The notes beneath the pieces were generated by a model, which saw only the letters and a program-made list of their open reading frames with translations, was not told the origin of the DNA and did no database searches. DNA of 26,827 bases from Apostichopus californicus (taxonomy: Eukaryota; Echinodermata; Holothuroidea; Aspidochirotida; Stichopodidae). This document shows positions 7,341 through 19,709 of this stretch, piece by piece; the first letter of the stretch is position 1; each line of letters opens with the position of its first letter. The stretch is taken from assembly GCA_020650975.1 (NCBI GenBank), contig JAIPMN010005712.1, positions 1 through 26,827 on the forward strand, given 5' to 3'. A program made the translations under genes and the position numbers.

Positions 7341-9720
7341 CTGAAGAAATGATAACAAGAGTTTGTCAGTCTGACAGATCCGGACTGTCATCAAATATGA
7401 TACGAACTGGGCTGCTTTTAAGAGACATATTCACATCGACACATACCAATAGTAAAGGTGTGAGTACATTCCATAACACTGAACTTATGGGATTGAATGA
7501 CATTTAAATGTTCATTCTTGTCGAATGATGGTCATCCCGGGCTATGGCCTGTTGATGCAGTTACTCATCCTCAATAGTCATACATCATCCGCACAATTGC
7601 TATCATAAAAGTAAACTATTACTGCAGGGTCAGTTTATAATATTTATGACGTCATCGATAGTATACCGATCAATCAATCAATGATAAATTAATTACCAAA
7701 TAAAACATCGAGCTAATGATAACAGGAACGATTGCCGCAATTAAGTTAAGGAACAAAGTAAAGTGTTCCTTCGAAGAGAGAAAACATAACACCAGAGCGA
7801 GGAAATCATCATTTTAATTTTTAAATTGAAAAAATGACGTCGGTTTATTGAATTATACAACATTTATTCTTTTGTTTTAAATCGACAGTCTTCTTAGAGA
7901 ATTAGACCTTCTTTAATAAAATTACCGTTTTGAGTTGATAAAGGTTCAGTGCTTGTCAATATTCAAGATTTCAATTAGATTGGCAAAACATAAAAATTTG
8001 ATAATTAACAAAGAAGTTAAATTTGAAAATTGTTGTTTTACATGCCCTTTGAAAACCATTGAATGCGTCTGGTAAACGAAATGTTGAGGATCGAATCAAA
8101 TTCATGAACCGCTCTCTGAGTAACCTTCAGTTGGGGAAATATCTTTGTCGGTATCTCAGTTTGTTCAATTACAATATTTTCTCTTTTTTTGTCAATAATA
8201 TTCGATATATTTGGTGATTAGTGCTGACCAAATCCAAACTCTGTTTGTTGTGATTCTACTGAGTTGTTCTTTAGTCAGCTCATTATTTAAATTCTTCAGC
8301 GACAACTAAGCGTTTAGGCGTATCAGCTTGACTTAATTTGCTTTATCATCATCAAGCTACTTACTCACTACTTATAAACACGTTTACATTAGAGTAGGTC
8401 AAAGGTATGTTGACATTGACTGGTCGCAACAATTGTAAACAACAATAGCGCATAATACATAGGGGAGAGCTGGGGGAACAGGCAATGTTCACAGTTGGTG
8501 TAACAGAATACCCAGTCCATCTCCCAAAATTATTTAAGGCATGATGTATTCAGACATCCATTCTATTAGAAGAATAAGGTTACGATTGACCTAGTTAGAA
8601 CTACATGACGTCACAGAATGAATGGTTTGAAGCCTATACTATAAGTGGAGTCGAAGATTCCAAAATTTAATTCACTGATGGATCTGACGAATCTTAAAAT
8701 ACCGTAATGACTTTGACAGATTTAAAAAAATATGTCAATAATCTCAGTAAAATGACCGTTTGCGAATAGGTACTTTATAACAAATCGGAAAACGACCGCT
8801 GTCCGGAGAAACACAAACATTGTGAATAAACTTAATAGATGCTAATTATAACTCCGAGAAAACATGCTTCGAGCCTCCAACCCTTCAAGACGCTAAAAAT
8901 ATGAAAATTACCAGTTGGTAAGATTTTGAAAAAAAAACATAAAACTGTTGAATATTGATAATATTTGCAAAACGATAACACCCTTTGTTGCGCTTATAGT
9001 ATACATCTTGTCAAAATGGTAAGTTTATCGTTTCCGTAAATTTGGAAGGATTGTATTCAGTGTGCATAACACTTCTTTTTCATTTTGGGAGTTTTGCCAA
9101 TGTGGAGAACGATACATATTTTACCTCTTTCCCCGGATAAAGTTAATCGTGGGAAGGGAACTTCAGGCTATTGACGTTTAGATGAGAAATACTGAGAATA
9201 TGAAAACGATTATTTCTTCACTTTTACCCATTTCCACGTATAGTTTCTTGTCAAACCGTTAGTAGACCTAATGTACAAACGGTCATTTTCAGCAGTTGTT
9301 ACCGTTTCATAATATGTGTAACTGGTCAAAATGATGTTATTTGTAATCTTTTGTACTCATTTTTGAGCCTACGAATAAGTCCACCTGATCTCCATACGTA
9401 GGTTCAATGAAGAAGGTTAGTCCGCTGCACTCCCACGTATCATCCGACCTTAAATGTTATCATAATTTAAATATATAACCTGTCACACTGCAATATCAGT
9501 TTCCCCTTCTATAATCAGTATTTGTACTGCTACGAGCAAATAAATGCTACGTTTACAGACTATTTGCTAAGATTTAAAAAATAGATCGAGGCTGATGTGC
9601 AGTAGGGAATTATTATCAATAGGGAAAGTGAAGCGGGGTTGATATCTTTGTTTGTTATCTGTGGCTTTATACACGAAGGTGGACAAGCTTTGCTATTCTA
9701 AGCTGTTAATTTATTTGAGG
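7341..9720. other. 2.6-kb intron, AT-rich
   Basis: No exon was supported here. Two TGACGTCA palindromes occur at 7647-7654 and 8606-8613, plus a near match (TGACGTCG) near 7835. The rest is unstructured AT-rich DNA; the right end leads into the hammerhead-like element. Confidence 0.5.
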
Positions 9721-9723
9721 CAT

Positions 9724-9772
9724 TTTAGCCTCTGAAGAAGATCCTGCTATAGGATCGAAACGTCAGGCCAAC
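9724..9772 (+). ncRNA. Hammerhead-ribozyme-like motif of a Penelope-like relic
   Basis: The order of parts is that of a type I hammerhead. Stem I strand GCCT (9728-9731) is followed by core CTGAAGA (9732-9738). Stem II is GATCC (9740-9744) pairing with GGATC (9752-9756). GAAA (9757-9760), palindrome ACGT, cleavage triplet GTC ending at 9764, and stem I return strand AGGC (9765-9768) follow. Penelope-like retroelements are known to carry minimal hammerheads with a very short stem III, thought to act as dimers. One extra A (9739) lies between the core and stem II, which departs from the consensus. The flanking sequence to about 9850 appears to belong to the same relic, but no reverse transcriptase or GIY-YIG ORF is present. 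Confidence 0.55.
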
Positions 9773-9927
9773 TTACTGTTACACATTCTATTACACAGGC
9801 TCTCTAGTGGATAAGCAGTTTGCTAACAGTTTTATTTTATTCTGTTAATTTATTGTTATTTACTAATTGTCAAATTGACAAATTGTCTCTAATATCTTAC
9901 TTAACTTCATTTATAACCAATACGTAC

Positions 9928-10004
9928 CTTTCACATTCCTTGATTTCAAAGACGATGGAATCAATTCGATTGGAACAGAGCCTGGCAGTTCTTTAACGTA
10001 CAAC
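9928..10004 (-). CDS. LRR-gene exon, second LRR-like segment
   Basis: Minus-strand TTTCCACAG and GTACGT bound a 77-nt exon. Its first G completes a Leu codon with the CT that ends exon 16352-16560, and its last G joins TG of exon 7279-7340. Between them it reads LYVKELPGSVPIELI then PSSLKSRNVK. With the previous exon it continues SLEELL-LYVKELPG, the expected start of another leucine-rich unit. Both phases match their neighbours although the upstream intron is 6.3 kb long. It probably contributes to a ligand- or partner-binding LRR surface; the partner is unknown. Confidence 0.75.
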
Positions 10005-12510
10005 CTGTGGAAAGAAGCAAAGTAATCATCGTGTAAGGATATACTAATTACCATAAAATAAATAAAAATAAACAAATGACGATAAACAGCAAATAATAAG
10101 TAGTCCACATAAATCAAACAGATATATTACAAAAACAAATTTGGTCAGGACATATGTATTTCTTATAAAAAGCAATTTTAGGTTTTAGCCTTACTTTAAA
10201 GGAAGGCTTTAGGAACTGCCTAATCTAGTACACAGACCATTATACCAGCTCATTACAAGCTATTACAAACATGGTACGGTACAAATCATGTTTTATTTTA
10301 TCCTTGCTTGTATGTCTGTTCTAATTTAACATATGGCTTGATTGTTAACATTTTTGTTAACGTGGACTATTTCATTTGACAAAAAGAAAAGCAAAATGCT
10401 ACGTAACTTTGTAAAACAAGCTGATTAAATGTAGACTGCACATCATTAGCTGCAAGTTTTGTTTTTATGTTTACAGAGAAACATATATCAATGTTTCAAT
10501 TTATACAAATTCAAAAAATGCAAAATCGCTTCAAAAACTGTGGCAGTTACTGAATGAGTCAAATTAACCAAAATATACAGCAATATATGTACGACAAGGC
10601 CAGCACTGAGTATTTGACAACATCTGCGTTTTGACCATAAACGAGTATTCACAGAGGAGGATCCCCTAAACTAGACATAATTGAACTTGAAGGCAAGTGC
10701 ATCGAAGCCCAGTAATGATGTTATATGAGTATCAGTCAGTTTGAAATTGGCCCTAAGTGACGTCATTGTGTGGATGTCGAAAGGAAGTTATGTCAGTCAT
10801 ACAGGGTGAAAATGATCCAATTTTAAACGTACTTTCAAGATTCATCCGACTTGAAAGTTTCGATAGTAGGTGGCAGCAGATATGCAGTTCCCGTGCTCGC
10901 ACAGTGTTAGAGGGATTTTAAAATAGTGAAGTGTTTTGAACACAATCAACATTAGTCTCCATGGCTCTGCATGTTTGTCCCGAGTCACTATTTTGGGAAC
11001 CTTATTGGACCATTTGCAGTATAGATCGCGTGAATTAATAATAAAGTTGGTTAGAGGAGTTAAATTGGCCAAATCATCCTTCCCTATTTCTCATTACAGT
11101 AGTGGACAGCATGGAACTAATATTGGTTACATATTTCATAGTTTGAAATTTATTTGTTCAGATCTGAGGTTGATTACTATATGCGCAAATTCCTTTTTTA
11201 CCCCGGAGTTAATAATAATGGGGTATGTAATATCTGTTGTTTAGGGTGACTGGTGGGTGGAGGAGGAGAGGGGAGGTTGGGAATTTAGTGAAGGGACCAG
11301 TCCCAAATATCGGAAACGGGTACTCGTCTCCGCAGTTCGGTCGGTCCCCGGGTACCTGTTCATTACATATTCAACCTAAAACCCAGCCCGGCCGAAACTA
11401 TCACATATATGTTATACCGTGAGGCGGTGTGGGCCTTCAGTCACGCAATGGTAAGACTGCAAAACAACTGTTTATTTAAGTAAACTAATCAGTGAACTGA
11501 TATATACGGCAAGGCTATATAGTTTTATTAAGTATTTATATATTAAGATTACTTCTTTAAAACCAACACATTTTTTAATGATCTATGAAAGGGGTCGTTA
11601 CTTGCAAGTGTGTAACTTACCATGAATCCTATTTACTTGCGAAAATGTGGTTTGAGAAACAACAGTAACAGTATGTTTTGCAACCAAAACTTCCATACAA
11701 GAAAGTAACGACAACGCGGTATTATACTTGAGCAAGGCCTGTTCTTTCTTATGGCTAGCGCTCCAGGTCGCGGCTATTAATATATTAGTTTGAAACTCCG
11801 TAGAAACTGTTATATCAATCACACCTTATTATTAAATAGTTGTGTCTAATGTATAGTTACAAGCCAGTCAGATGTTGCTTGATTCTTTTGAGTATGGAAA
11901 GATTATGTTCATTTGTTTTGTGGAACCGCTCCATTAAATTAAACGGAGGGGGGGGGGGCTCGGTCAACTTAAGAGTCCCGTCCGCCCAAAACTAACTAAA
12001 AAATAAAAACTACAAAAAACTTACTTACTAATGAATTACAATGTATTAAGGAATTTTAAGGGACTAAGAATGGTTTTGGTAACAGTTCAAAGATTATAAT
12101 TCTACAACTATTCTGTTTATAGTGCACATTAGTGCAATGATTTTTACGGAAAAAATACCACTTAATACCGCACTGCATGGCAGTTAGTCATTCGTGACAC
12201 CGTAGTAACTACACAAAAGTAACCATCATAGCGTATTGAAACAGAGGGGAAAATGGAGGGCGATCAATACAATTACCAAGTTAACTGTGTTGTATCTGTT
12301 AAAGTGATGTGCGAATACGTTCATACTGGGCGTGTGTTAATGCTATTGGAGCTTGAAAGCTTTACTGTAATATTCATACGCGAGCAACATTAGAGGGCGC
12401 AAAACCACGTGACAAAATCTACAATTCCTGCAATCGAAGTTTTGAGCTTCAATTAATCAAAACTACAGAATGAAATGTTTCCCGAAAAGGTAATGGCAGC
12501 GGTACGGTCC
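10005..12510. other. Intron sequence, left part of the 6.3-kb intron
   Basis: Several ORFs of 60-100 codons (10842-11072, 10936-11244, 11237-11422, 11598-11822) show no family resemblance, no codon pattern and no credible splice context. A TGACGTCA is at 10758-10765 and an 11-G run at 11948-11958. A GC-richer patch near 11260-11420 has no recognised function. Confidence 0.45.
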
Positions 12511-12629
12511 TACATGTACAGAGCCGTATATAGTGGTGACCAGTGAGCGTTGAAATATATCGACCAATCAGAAATCGTTACGCAGTTGGGGGTTGCCAAA
12601 CTATCTCTCTACACGGCTCTGTACATGTA
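12511..12629. mobile_element. Small TIR element (MITE-like)
   Basis: A perfect 17-bp inverted repeat, TACATGTACAGAGCCGT at 12511-12527 and its complement at 12613-12629, encloses 85 bp without coding capacity. The size and structure suit a miniature inverted-repeat element. Flanking target duplications were not obvious, so the true ends may lie a few bases outside. An alternative is a chance or regulatory palindrome, which is unlikely for 17 perfect pairs. Confidence 0.6.
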
Positions 12630-15600
12630 CCCTCGTAAGATTTATCATGGGGGTTCTACTCGTAATGAAATATACACGTTTGAGTAGTCGAATGAGAACT
12701 TCATTTCAGAATTCAATAAACATGCGTGTGTTCCTTACACGTCTCCTACGGTGCAAGCAGTTATTTTCGCTATAGATGATGTAATTGTTTGTTTTTATTT
12801 ATAGGCAACTTACGTTACCCCTATAAACATAATGGTACTAACCCAAAAAGCTTCAGGTACATGGACTATTGTACAGGGGATTAACATTTTTGTATCAAAC
12901 ACAACATAGTTTAACATTTAAAGGCATTAACAACATATTTTCAACATTTACTAATTTAATAGTACCAAGTACAATTTTAAAGTTTCTTTGATAATTTTAT
13001 TCAACCTGTTGAATGTTTTTTCCAAACGTTGACAAACAGTGCAGACGCTACGACTATTTTAGCGACCTCCGGAGAAATGACGGTCTAGCCGTCGCTGATC
13101 AAATTACGAAGTCTTCGAGTACAGTGTTTCTGTATGTTACCGTGTTGGGCGGGCGAATCGAAACAGTATAAGTAACTACCAACTTTCCGTTATAGTAATT
13201 GCCGACTTTGCAATCCGCGACCCCCTCTCACAATTTGCAAGGTCGGTATCAACGTGACTCCATAGTTTTTCCTTTCGGGAAACCAAAATTTAGTGGTTGT
13301 TGCACTTGTTTCATTGAAGTCGATTTCCATGCAGGGGAGGGTCCTCCCCAAGTAAATACAAGTTATAGACGTGAAATGGTGCGTTCTGAGGCATAGTTAG
13401 GTCCATAAATTAGGCCTTTAATAAGGTTACTACACACGCATGGTTTTGCTAATACATGCACTTTTTTGGGGTTGAACAAAGTTGAGGTACACTCCCACAG
13501 CCCCTGGATCAACGCCTGATGTCAAATACTTAATATTATAAATTATATCATCACTTTATGGGGGATTATTATTCAACCGAGGTGTATTACTGAAAATGGT
13601 GGTTTGGTTACATACCTCACTCATTGTGCAATAAACATAATAAAGATACTATGAAGATACCAAAACCATGAAAAATATATCAAAATGTTTGAATCCTACC
13701 CAAATAAATATAGTACATTATATACGAGCGCTTTAGTAGAAGAATTAGTATAAAACTAATTTGTATATTCTTACCGCTTGATTCATTTCAGTGTAGCATG
13801 TTTAGACCTGTTTATGCCATGACAACCATCCAGTCGTACTAGACACGTGACATTCATCGGTACTGAAGTCAATCAACACTGCACTGGCTCGTGCCATATC
13901 TATTATTATGCTAATAAGGTCTTAACAGTAACTCCAGGTGTTTCACACTTAATGTTAAATTCTCTTATTTTGTCTGAGAATTTTCTTATTGAATCAATGG
14001 TTTCTCTTTGAATGTATTGTGATTGACACAGACTAAAAGCTACATGTATAAGGTCGCTAATATCTCTGTACTGCTAAAGAACAGCAGATTTGACTTGCGT
14101 TGTTATTCACGAACACGTGGATGGTGTATTTTTTACTGTGTAGAAAAGTAACATTATGGATTTTACGGGGATTTCTAATTGTTCTACTAGATCTTTCTCT
14201 AAGAACTTAATTGTTTTATGAATATTGTGTTATGGTCGTGTTTTGTGTAAAATATAAAACGAATTAAATAATTATAGTTGTACAATGAGAATTTTTGGAG
14301 AATCTGTCTAACGTAAAAACATTTTCTGTTTTCTGTTGTTTTATGCTAAATGGGAATGAACTAAATGTGGGAACTGATAGAAGAAAAGTTTCATGTTATT
14401 GTCGGTCTCGGTTAGAAGTTAAGATGGGATATCTTAATATGGGAAGTTAAGATGGGATATTGTTATTACATAGAGAAAGAACATATTAATATTTAAGTCA
14501 GAAAATGTATGGTTTTTGTAGTGTATGCTATAAATGTCGTTGTGTTAGTGTGTCTTGTGCTTCGGGTTTGGTATTTACAGTGGAACGATATGCACCAAAC
14601 GTAGCTGACCAACATAGCAAAATAAACTCACTTGTAGCAATTTCAAAAGTACAATTATCATTCATGTCATAATTAGAGCGAAGTGGACGAGGTGATGTCA
14701 ATGGGCGTGGGGGGGGGGGGTGGAAGGTGAGAGGGCTTAGGACTGAGAGCGGGGTAGGGTGTGGAGAATAGGATTTGATAAATGGCAATGAGTAATATAT
14801 TACGCTGTGCGTAAACACTTGAATTTGATAAGGTTTGTTAGAATGAGAAAATAAATATATTCAATTAGTAGCGATGCCTGAGTGTCTACCTGTATAACTA
14901 CAATGTATACAATAGTATTTACTATTAGAGCTGGTGGTGATTCTAAACCAGTGAGAGTAACAGAAAGTTTATCAGATACGGTTAGAGTTGGTTTAAGAAT
15001 CAAAAGTGGAAGGAGGGGTGCACAAGGGTCACGCGCTGCGATGGGTTGGGAGGGATGGGGGTGGGGTGATTTAACGTGTATGCATAATCAACGCGGGCGG
15101 GAATTTACATCGCCTAACGATTTCAAGAAAGTGTAAATTACTGCAAAAGGCTTTGCGTGTTCCGATACATGTATACTAAATGTTACTTAAGCAATAATCA
15201 AGTCTTATTTCCTCGTTTTATTCTGGTTTTAGATAAATTTACTGTAAGAATCTTACTTAGGAAATATCACTTGTGCAATGTTGATATTCAAATGTTGGTT
15301 TTTATTGAAAAGGTTTACTTGTAACACAGTGATATGAATATTTATTTATTTCACCGTGAAATTTTAGAGTTTAAATAATATTAAATATATTAAACTTCTT
15401 TAACAGAAGTCTTTTTAATCAATATTTACGTTTTGTACCAATACATTTTGTAACAACTATATTTACAATTATCCGTTTATTGACTAATGAATTTTTTTCT
15501 TGTAAATAATTTGCTATGACTTTAAAATTACTTTCATATTGACTACTTGACTACAGATTGTTTCTTAAAAGTAATTTAAACATTTTGTTGTATTTTTTAC

Positions 15601-16351
15601 TTAAACCTTTAATAAATTAATTCCACGAAGACTTTCTAATATCAATATTTATATTAACTTTTTGTAAAATATTTCCACTATTAATTTAGTTTTGAATGTA
15701 ACTAATTATCTATAGTAGTTAAATCTTAACTTTTTCTAGAGTTGTCAATGAAAAAGCTTTTATATAAACTTATAATTTTATTGAATTCATTTTTTATCAA
15801 TATTTTTTTTTGGGGTCTAAAAATCTTTCCTAATAATATATTTTACACATTTTTTCACTTTTTTTGTGTTTTTAATTGGGAGATTTAAGTTATTATTTCC
15901 AAAACCTACATGAAACCATTAGAATGTTCACAACGTTCATTAGAATTAACTCAAATCCGATTGCGTTTTGTTTTATCCCCTCTTTTTTATTTAAATTAAA
16001 CAATTTTGGCATTTTAAGACTTACCCTTCATAAAAAAAACTAAGATAAATTACGACAAGAACACAGCTATAACCCCCTAAACTCATCCCGGGCCAACACC
16101 GATTTTAATAACCGACCAATTAATCCATTTTTATTTTGTTTCATGTATCGCATCATCCTATATATTCCCTTTAACGATGGCCTAATTTATTCAAATAAAT
16201 CTACTTAACTAATTAAATCCAATCCTTGATATTAAATTACAGCAGGTTTTACATTCTATATTGATAATTTAATAATGATAGCTTTTATTAATTTAATTAA
16301 TTCTCTGTTTAACTGTTATGATGATTCTAGCATCTACACCGGAATACTTAC
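12630..16351. other. Intron sequence, right part of the 6.3-kb intron
   Basis: No exon was supported. It holds a local 21-bp duplication (AGTTAAGATGGGATAT twice near 14417-14462), a 12-G run (14709-14720), a G-rich patch near 15040, and a strongly AT-rich tract from about 15200 to 16340. ORFs at 12593-12775, 13199-13396, 14528-14818 and 14882-15136 have no recognisable content. Confidence 0.45.
13491..13518 (-). mobile_element. Possible hAT-like transposon end
   Basis: Read on the minus strand from 13518, CAGGCGTTGATCCAGGGGC has the look of terminal inverted repeats of hAT-type elements (recalled). No partner end was located, so it is only a possible relic. Confidence 0.25.
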
Positions 16352-16560
16352 AGCAGCTCCTCCAAGCTTGTACACTGTGAGGAGTAAGACAAGATGGCCG
16401 CCCACTCTTCAATAGTTAGTCTCCTGTTGTAGTCAGAGATCACCAGCTTCTGGAGAGAACTCAGGATAGAGAGAGAGAAACCAGACTGAAGGATAAGGTT
16501 CAGACCAGACTCATCAACTCTAGGAGAGCAGGACCGTAGAAACACACAGGAGATAGGAAT
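16352..16560 (-). CDS. LRR exon of an NLR-like or LRR protein
   Basis: On the minus strand TTTCGTTCTAG precedes and GTAAGTATT follows a 209-nt exon, open throughout in the frame starting IPISCVFLRSCS. A stop codon lies directly upstream in the intron, so the acceptor sets the start, not an ATG. The centre and end carry a leucine-rich repeat: LSSLQKLVISDYN, then LTIEEWAAIL, then CTSLEELL, the ribonuclease-inhibitor-like spacing found in NLR receptors. The exon is GC-richer than the very AT-rich sequence on both sides. It ends two nt into a Leu codon completed by exon 9928-10004. Large families of such LRR receptors act in innate sensing in echinoderms; here neither a NACHT nor a death-fold domain is visible, so the receptor assignment is inference. 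Confidence 0.8.
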
Positions 16561-16912
16561 CTAGAACGAAAGAATAGAGTTACTGATAATATAGTAGATA
16601 GACATAAATAGATTGGACATGGTTACGATTATAATATTTATTAGGATGTTTATAAATGATAAAAATGAAATAAATAAACTGGAAGAGAGTATAAGCGATG
16701 AATTGTAGGGACGTTAATGTTGTGTTCATGGTATTTTGTGTGTAGGAATAACATTTAACGAAAGGAAATTAAAGTCGTTGATTTTGAAAGAGGTTATAAA
16801 ATATGCAGACGAATAAATATATTATTTTAGTAAAGAAAAATGGAGTAGGAGTTTTGACACAGAGAATTATTACGTCTATTTTATGGGTAAAAAATAAAAA
16901 TATGTAGCCTTG
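16561..16912. other. AT-rich sequence upstream of the LRR exon
   Basis: No earlier exon of the gene was found. The stretch shares the base composition of the decayed element that follows and may belong to it. Confidence 0.4.
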
Positions 16913-17098
16913 AATAACAAATGTAGACAATTCGTTTGGCGTGGATTGAATAGTAATAAGAAGACTTTTAATTATTTGATATTTAGTTTATTTAGGGAGA
17001 GAGAGGTACAAAGGTTGATAAATAAACCTACATAAGTATTTATGGATTATAATAGTCTAATAATATATAAACAATCTCTTTTAAGAAGAGTCATTTAG
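16913..17098 (+). pseudogene. Decayed L1/Tx1-like reverse-transcriptase tail
   Basis: One frame reads NNKCRQFVWRG and, after a stop at 17033-17035, FMDYNSLIIYKQSLLRRVI up to a stop at 17096-17098. In L1/Tx1-clade ORF2 proteins, the region after the polymerase core has a F-x-W-x-G motif followed some 30-40 residues later by a GG-x-x-x-x-D-Y/F-x-S segment and a W-x-x-R-x-I stretch (recalled). The order and spacing agree, although the Gly pair is gone. Stops are frequent and the sequence has drifted to high A+T, so the relic is old. Its limits are unknown; surrounding AT-rich DNA from about 16.6 to 17.9 kb may be part of it. Confidence 0.35.
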
Positions 17099-19709
17099 AA
17101 ATTTAAATCTACTGATATTTAATAGCAAGACTGACAGCTTATCTCATTATTTGCAGAAGGAATTATTCCAATGATAAACAGAATAGTGTGATGTATAGTA
17201 AATTTAGTTTTCTATCAGGAGATATCATTGAGATATTATCAGCAATAAATAATTAATTACTTGATTTGATAAACTTTTATGAGGGGAATGAGTATCAAGT
17301 TCATAAAAAAAAGCGTAACAAGTGAAACATATTTTGTTTCAAGAGTTTGAAGAATAATAATTTAGTTAAATCTTTCATTATTGCAAACCTAATATTTACT
17401 GTTCAATAATCTTGAGTATTATTAATGTTCTATTTGAAAGAGCATATAATGATGGATTGAATTTAGTTTCAACGTTGTTGATTTGAAATAATTTTACCTC
17501 TAATAAATAGACAAAGAGAACGGTTTTATAAAGATAATAATATCTCCATCTTGTTTTCGTTTGCTTTTATTTTTATTCAAAAGAAATATATATTTAAAGT
17601 AATGATCTTTTACAAAGAATTTGACAAATACTACTTTGTTTGATTACACACAGACAAAGTTAATAATAAACTTTGTAAGTTATCAATTCTATTTTAAGCA
17701 TATGGAGTTACTTTTGTCATTTTTCACTTTTCTTTATTATAGGTCTAGTAATCTCGTGACATTCAGGAAGGTTGGAGGAATAATTTACAAGATTTATTTA
17801 ATTCAAGCATTTCAACTTCGGTCACTAGCTAGAAATAAGGTTAAATATTTCATAAACAGGTTGACCATGTAGTTAACCTTGATACCTTTTTAGTCCTGTT
17901 GAATGTTTTAGCCTCCCAAAGATACATTCCAATTTTCATTAACATAGCTACAGTGTTGGTTTCACTAAGGAAAGTGTAGTACTATATGCAGTCATTTAAT
18001 CGGATATAATGCTCACTGTTTTGCTCGTGAAAAGATTTTCGTTAAATTTAACTTTTATTTGGTACTCTTTGAAGCTGACATCGTACTAAATTTGATGAGG
18101 TGAAAAAATATATACAAACGGTACTTTCATTAGCCAGAACAATTAAAATTGAAGGTGGCGCACTTTTCAAACTAGGTATCCATTTAATGAAGTTTAAAGA
18201 AAAGTGATGGCGCATTTTCAATTAAATGTTTATGCAAAACATGCTTCTCAGCGTTCTTTGCTAACTTGACATACTTGTAGAGCTATTTATTTTTTCTTAT
18301 GAAATTCAATGCTTCGTGCTTCCTGACAAAACGTGTGTATGGTACTTATTTCACTAATACTGCTTTGGATATTTATTATTAAATTGAAGTCTTATTATTT
18401 TGGATGCGTTTATGACAGATGATATTGGATAGTTTAAGTCCTTATGGTTGTTTTAAATTTACCTCTAAAGTTACAATTAACGAAATATCTTCCAGTGATG
18501 ATTAGTTGGAAAATGGGGAGGAAACCTCTCTTCTTAAATTATCTTTATAATTATCTGATCAGCTGACTTCCTAGAACATAGTATTATACCATTACATAGA
18601 CCTGAGTAGCTTCGTGAAAGTTTGAACAATGTTAATTTAGGACGAATATCACACGGCTTTTGAAATTTTATCACAGGTTAGGCTAGACCTATGGTGCTGT
18701 TTATATTAACTTACTTATCTATGTTTTCATTGTAATTAGAAATGCCGACATTAAATTTCGTTTATATTAAAAATACATCTTTTAAAGTTTGCTTTTTACC
18801 TCCTTTGCATTTTCTATTTGGATTTTTGTGTGTATAAAGCGTAATTATATTTTGTATAATATCGACCACGTTGTTTGTTGGCCAAATTTCAGTTCATTTA
18901 TGAGGAAAGGTCATTAGGTTCTGAATTTGTGATAAGTTGGTCTTTAACATTAACTGTTTGCATTCTTATGTAAGAGTTCTAACTCACTGAGATACAATCT
19001 GTCATTGGGTAAAATCTTCCTTAGGTTAGGCTACATCTCAATTGTAATTTTCCTTGACCTAGCCTGTCATTCAATAGTCCTAGGCATATATCTAAGTTAA
19101 ACTACCAAGCATAGTATTACACGTACTTTTACCTTTAAAATATCTTACCAAACAAACGATTCTCTTAGCTAATTAGTTGTTCTCCAATATTTAAATCCCG
19201 ATATTTTACAAACAAGTGAATGAAACGACTACAAAATCCGACAAAGAACATCAACTGGTTCAACGACCAATGTAACACTGAATAATGATCGACTGATGTA
19301 CATGGTTTCTATTATTACTGTATAACAGATCCACCTGTACAGGTGTTCCTACATTGTCTGAATCTCTTTGGCGCCAACTATTACTTCTATGGTCGCACGA
19401 CATTGCTGAAGTATTACAACTAAAGCTATGAATATGCATCAGGCGTGTTGTGCCATAAGACGGTGAACTTTATGTATCAAGCTCAATATATTGTTATCTC
19501 ATTGGATAATTTGGTATCGGGTGGTCACTACAATATCATCGGTAGCCCTACATGTAAGAAACGTAAGGAGAGATAAACGCTCATTCCACGGTTTTACGTA
19601 AAACCTGCATGTCAACTTCGGATTATAAATAACAGAACAGATACTCTATCTATTAAGTATTGTACACTGTACGGATGTACAGTGGCGGCGCCAGAAATTA
19701 CCGGAGGGG
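17099..19709. other. AT-rich intergenic sequence, no gene seen
   Basis: The ORF at 17621-17872 (83 codons) is rich in Phe, Tyr, Ile and Lys, as expected for random AT-rich DNA, and shows no domain. No further exon of the minus-strand gene, RNA gene or repeat array was recognised. Confidence 0.45.

Noticed and set aside
9724..9772. A fully active monomeric hammerhead ribozyme
   Set aside because: Stem III has no loop and one extra base separates the core from stem II, so only a hammerhead-like motif is claimed.
10842..11822. Cluster of 60-100 codon ORFs in the large intron
   Set aside because: No domain, splice context or repeat relation; the lengths are those expected by chance.
13757..13805. 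Minus-strand first-exon candidates with donors near 13760 and 13615
   Set aside because: They lie inside the long intron of a gene whose flanking exons already join in phase, and carry only 3-4 codons.
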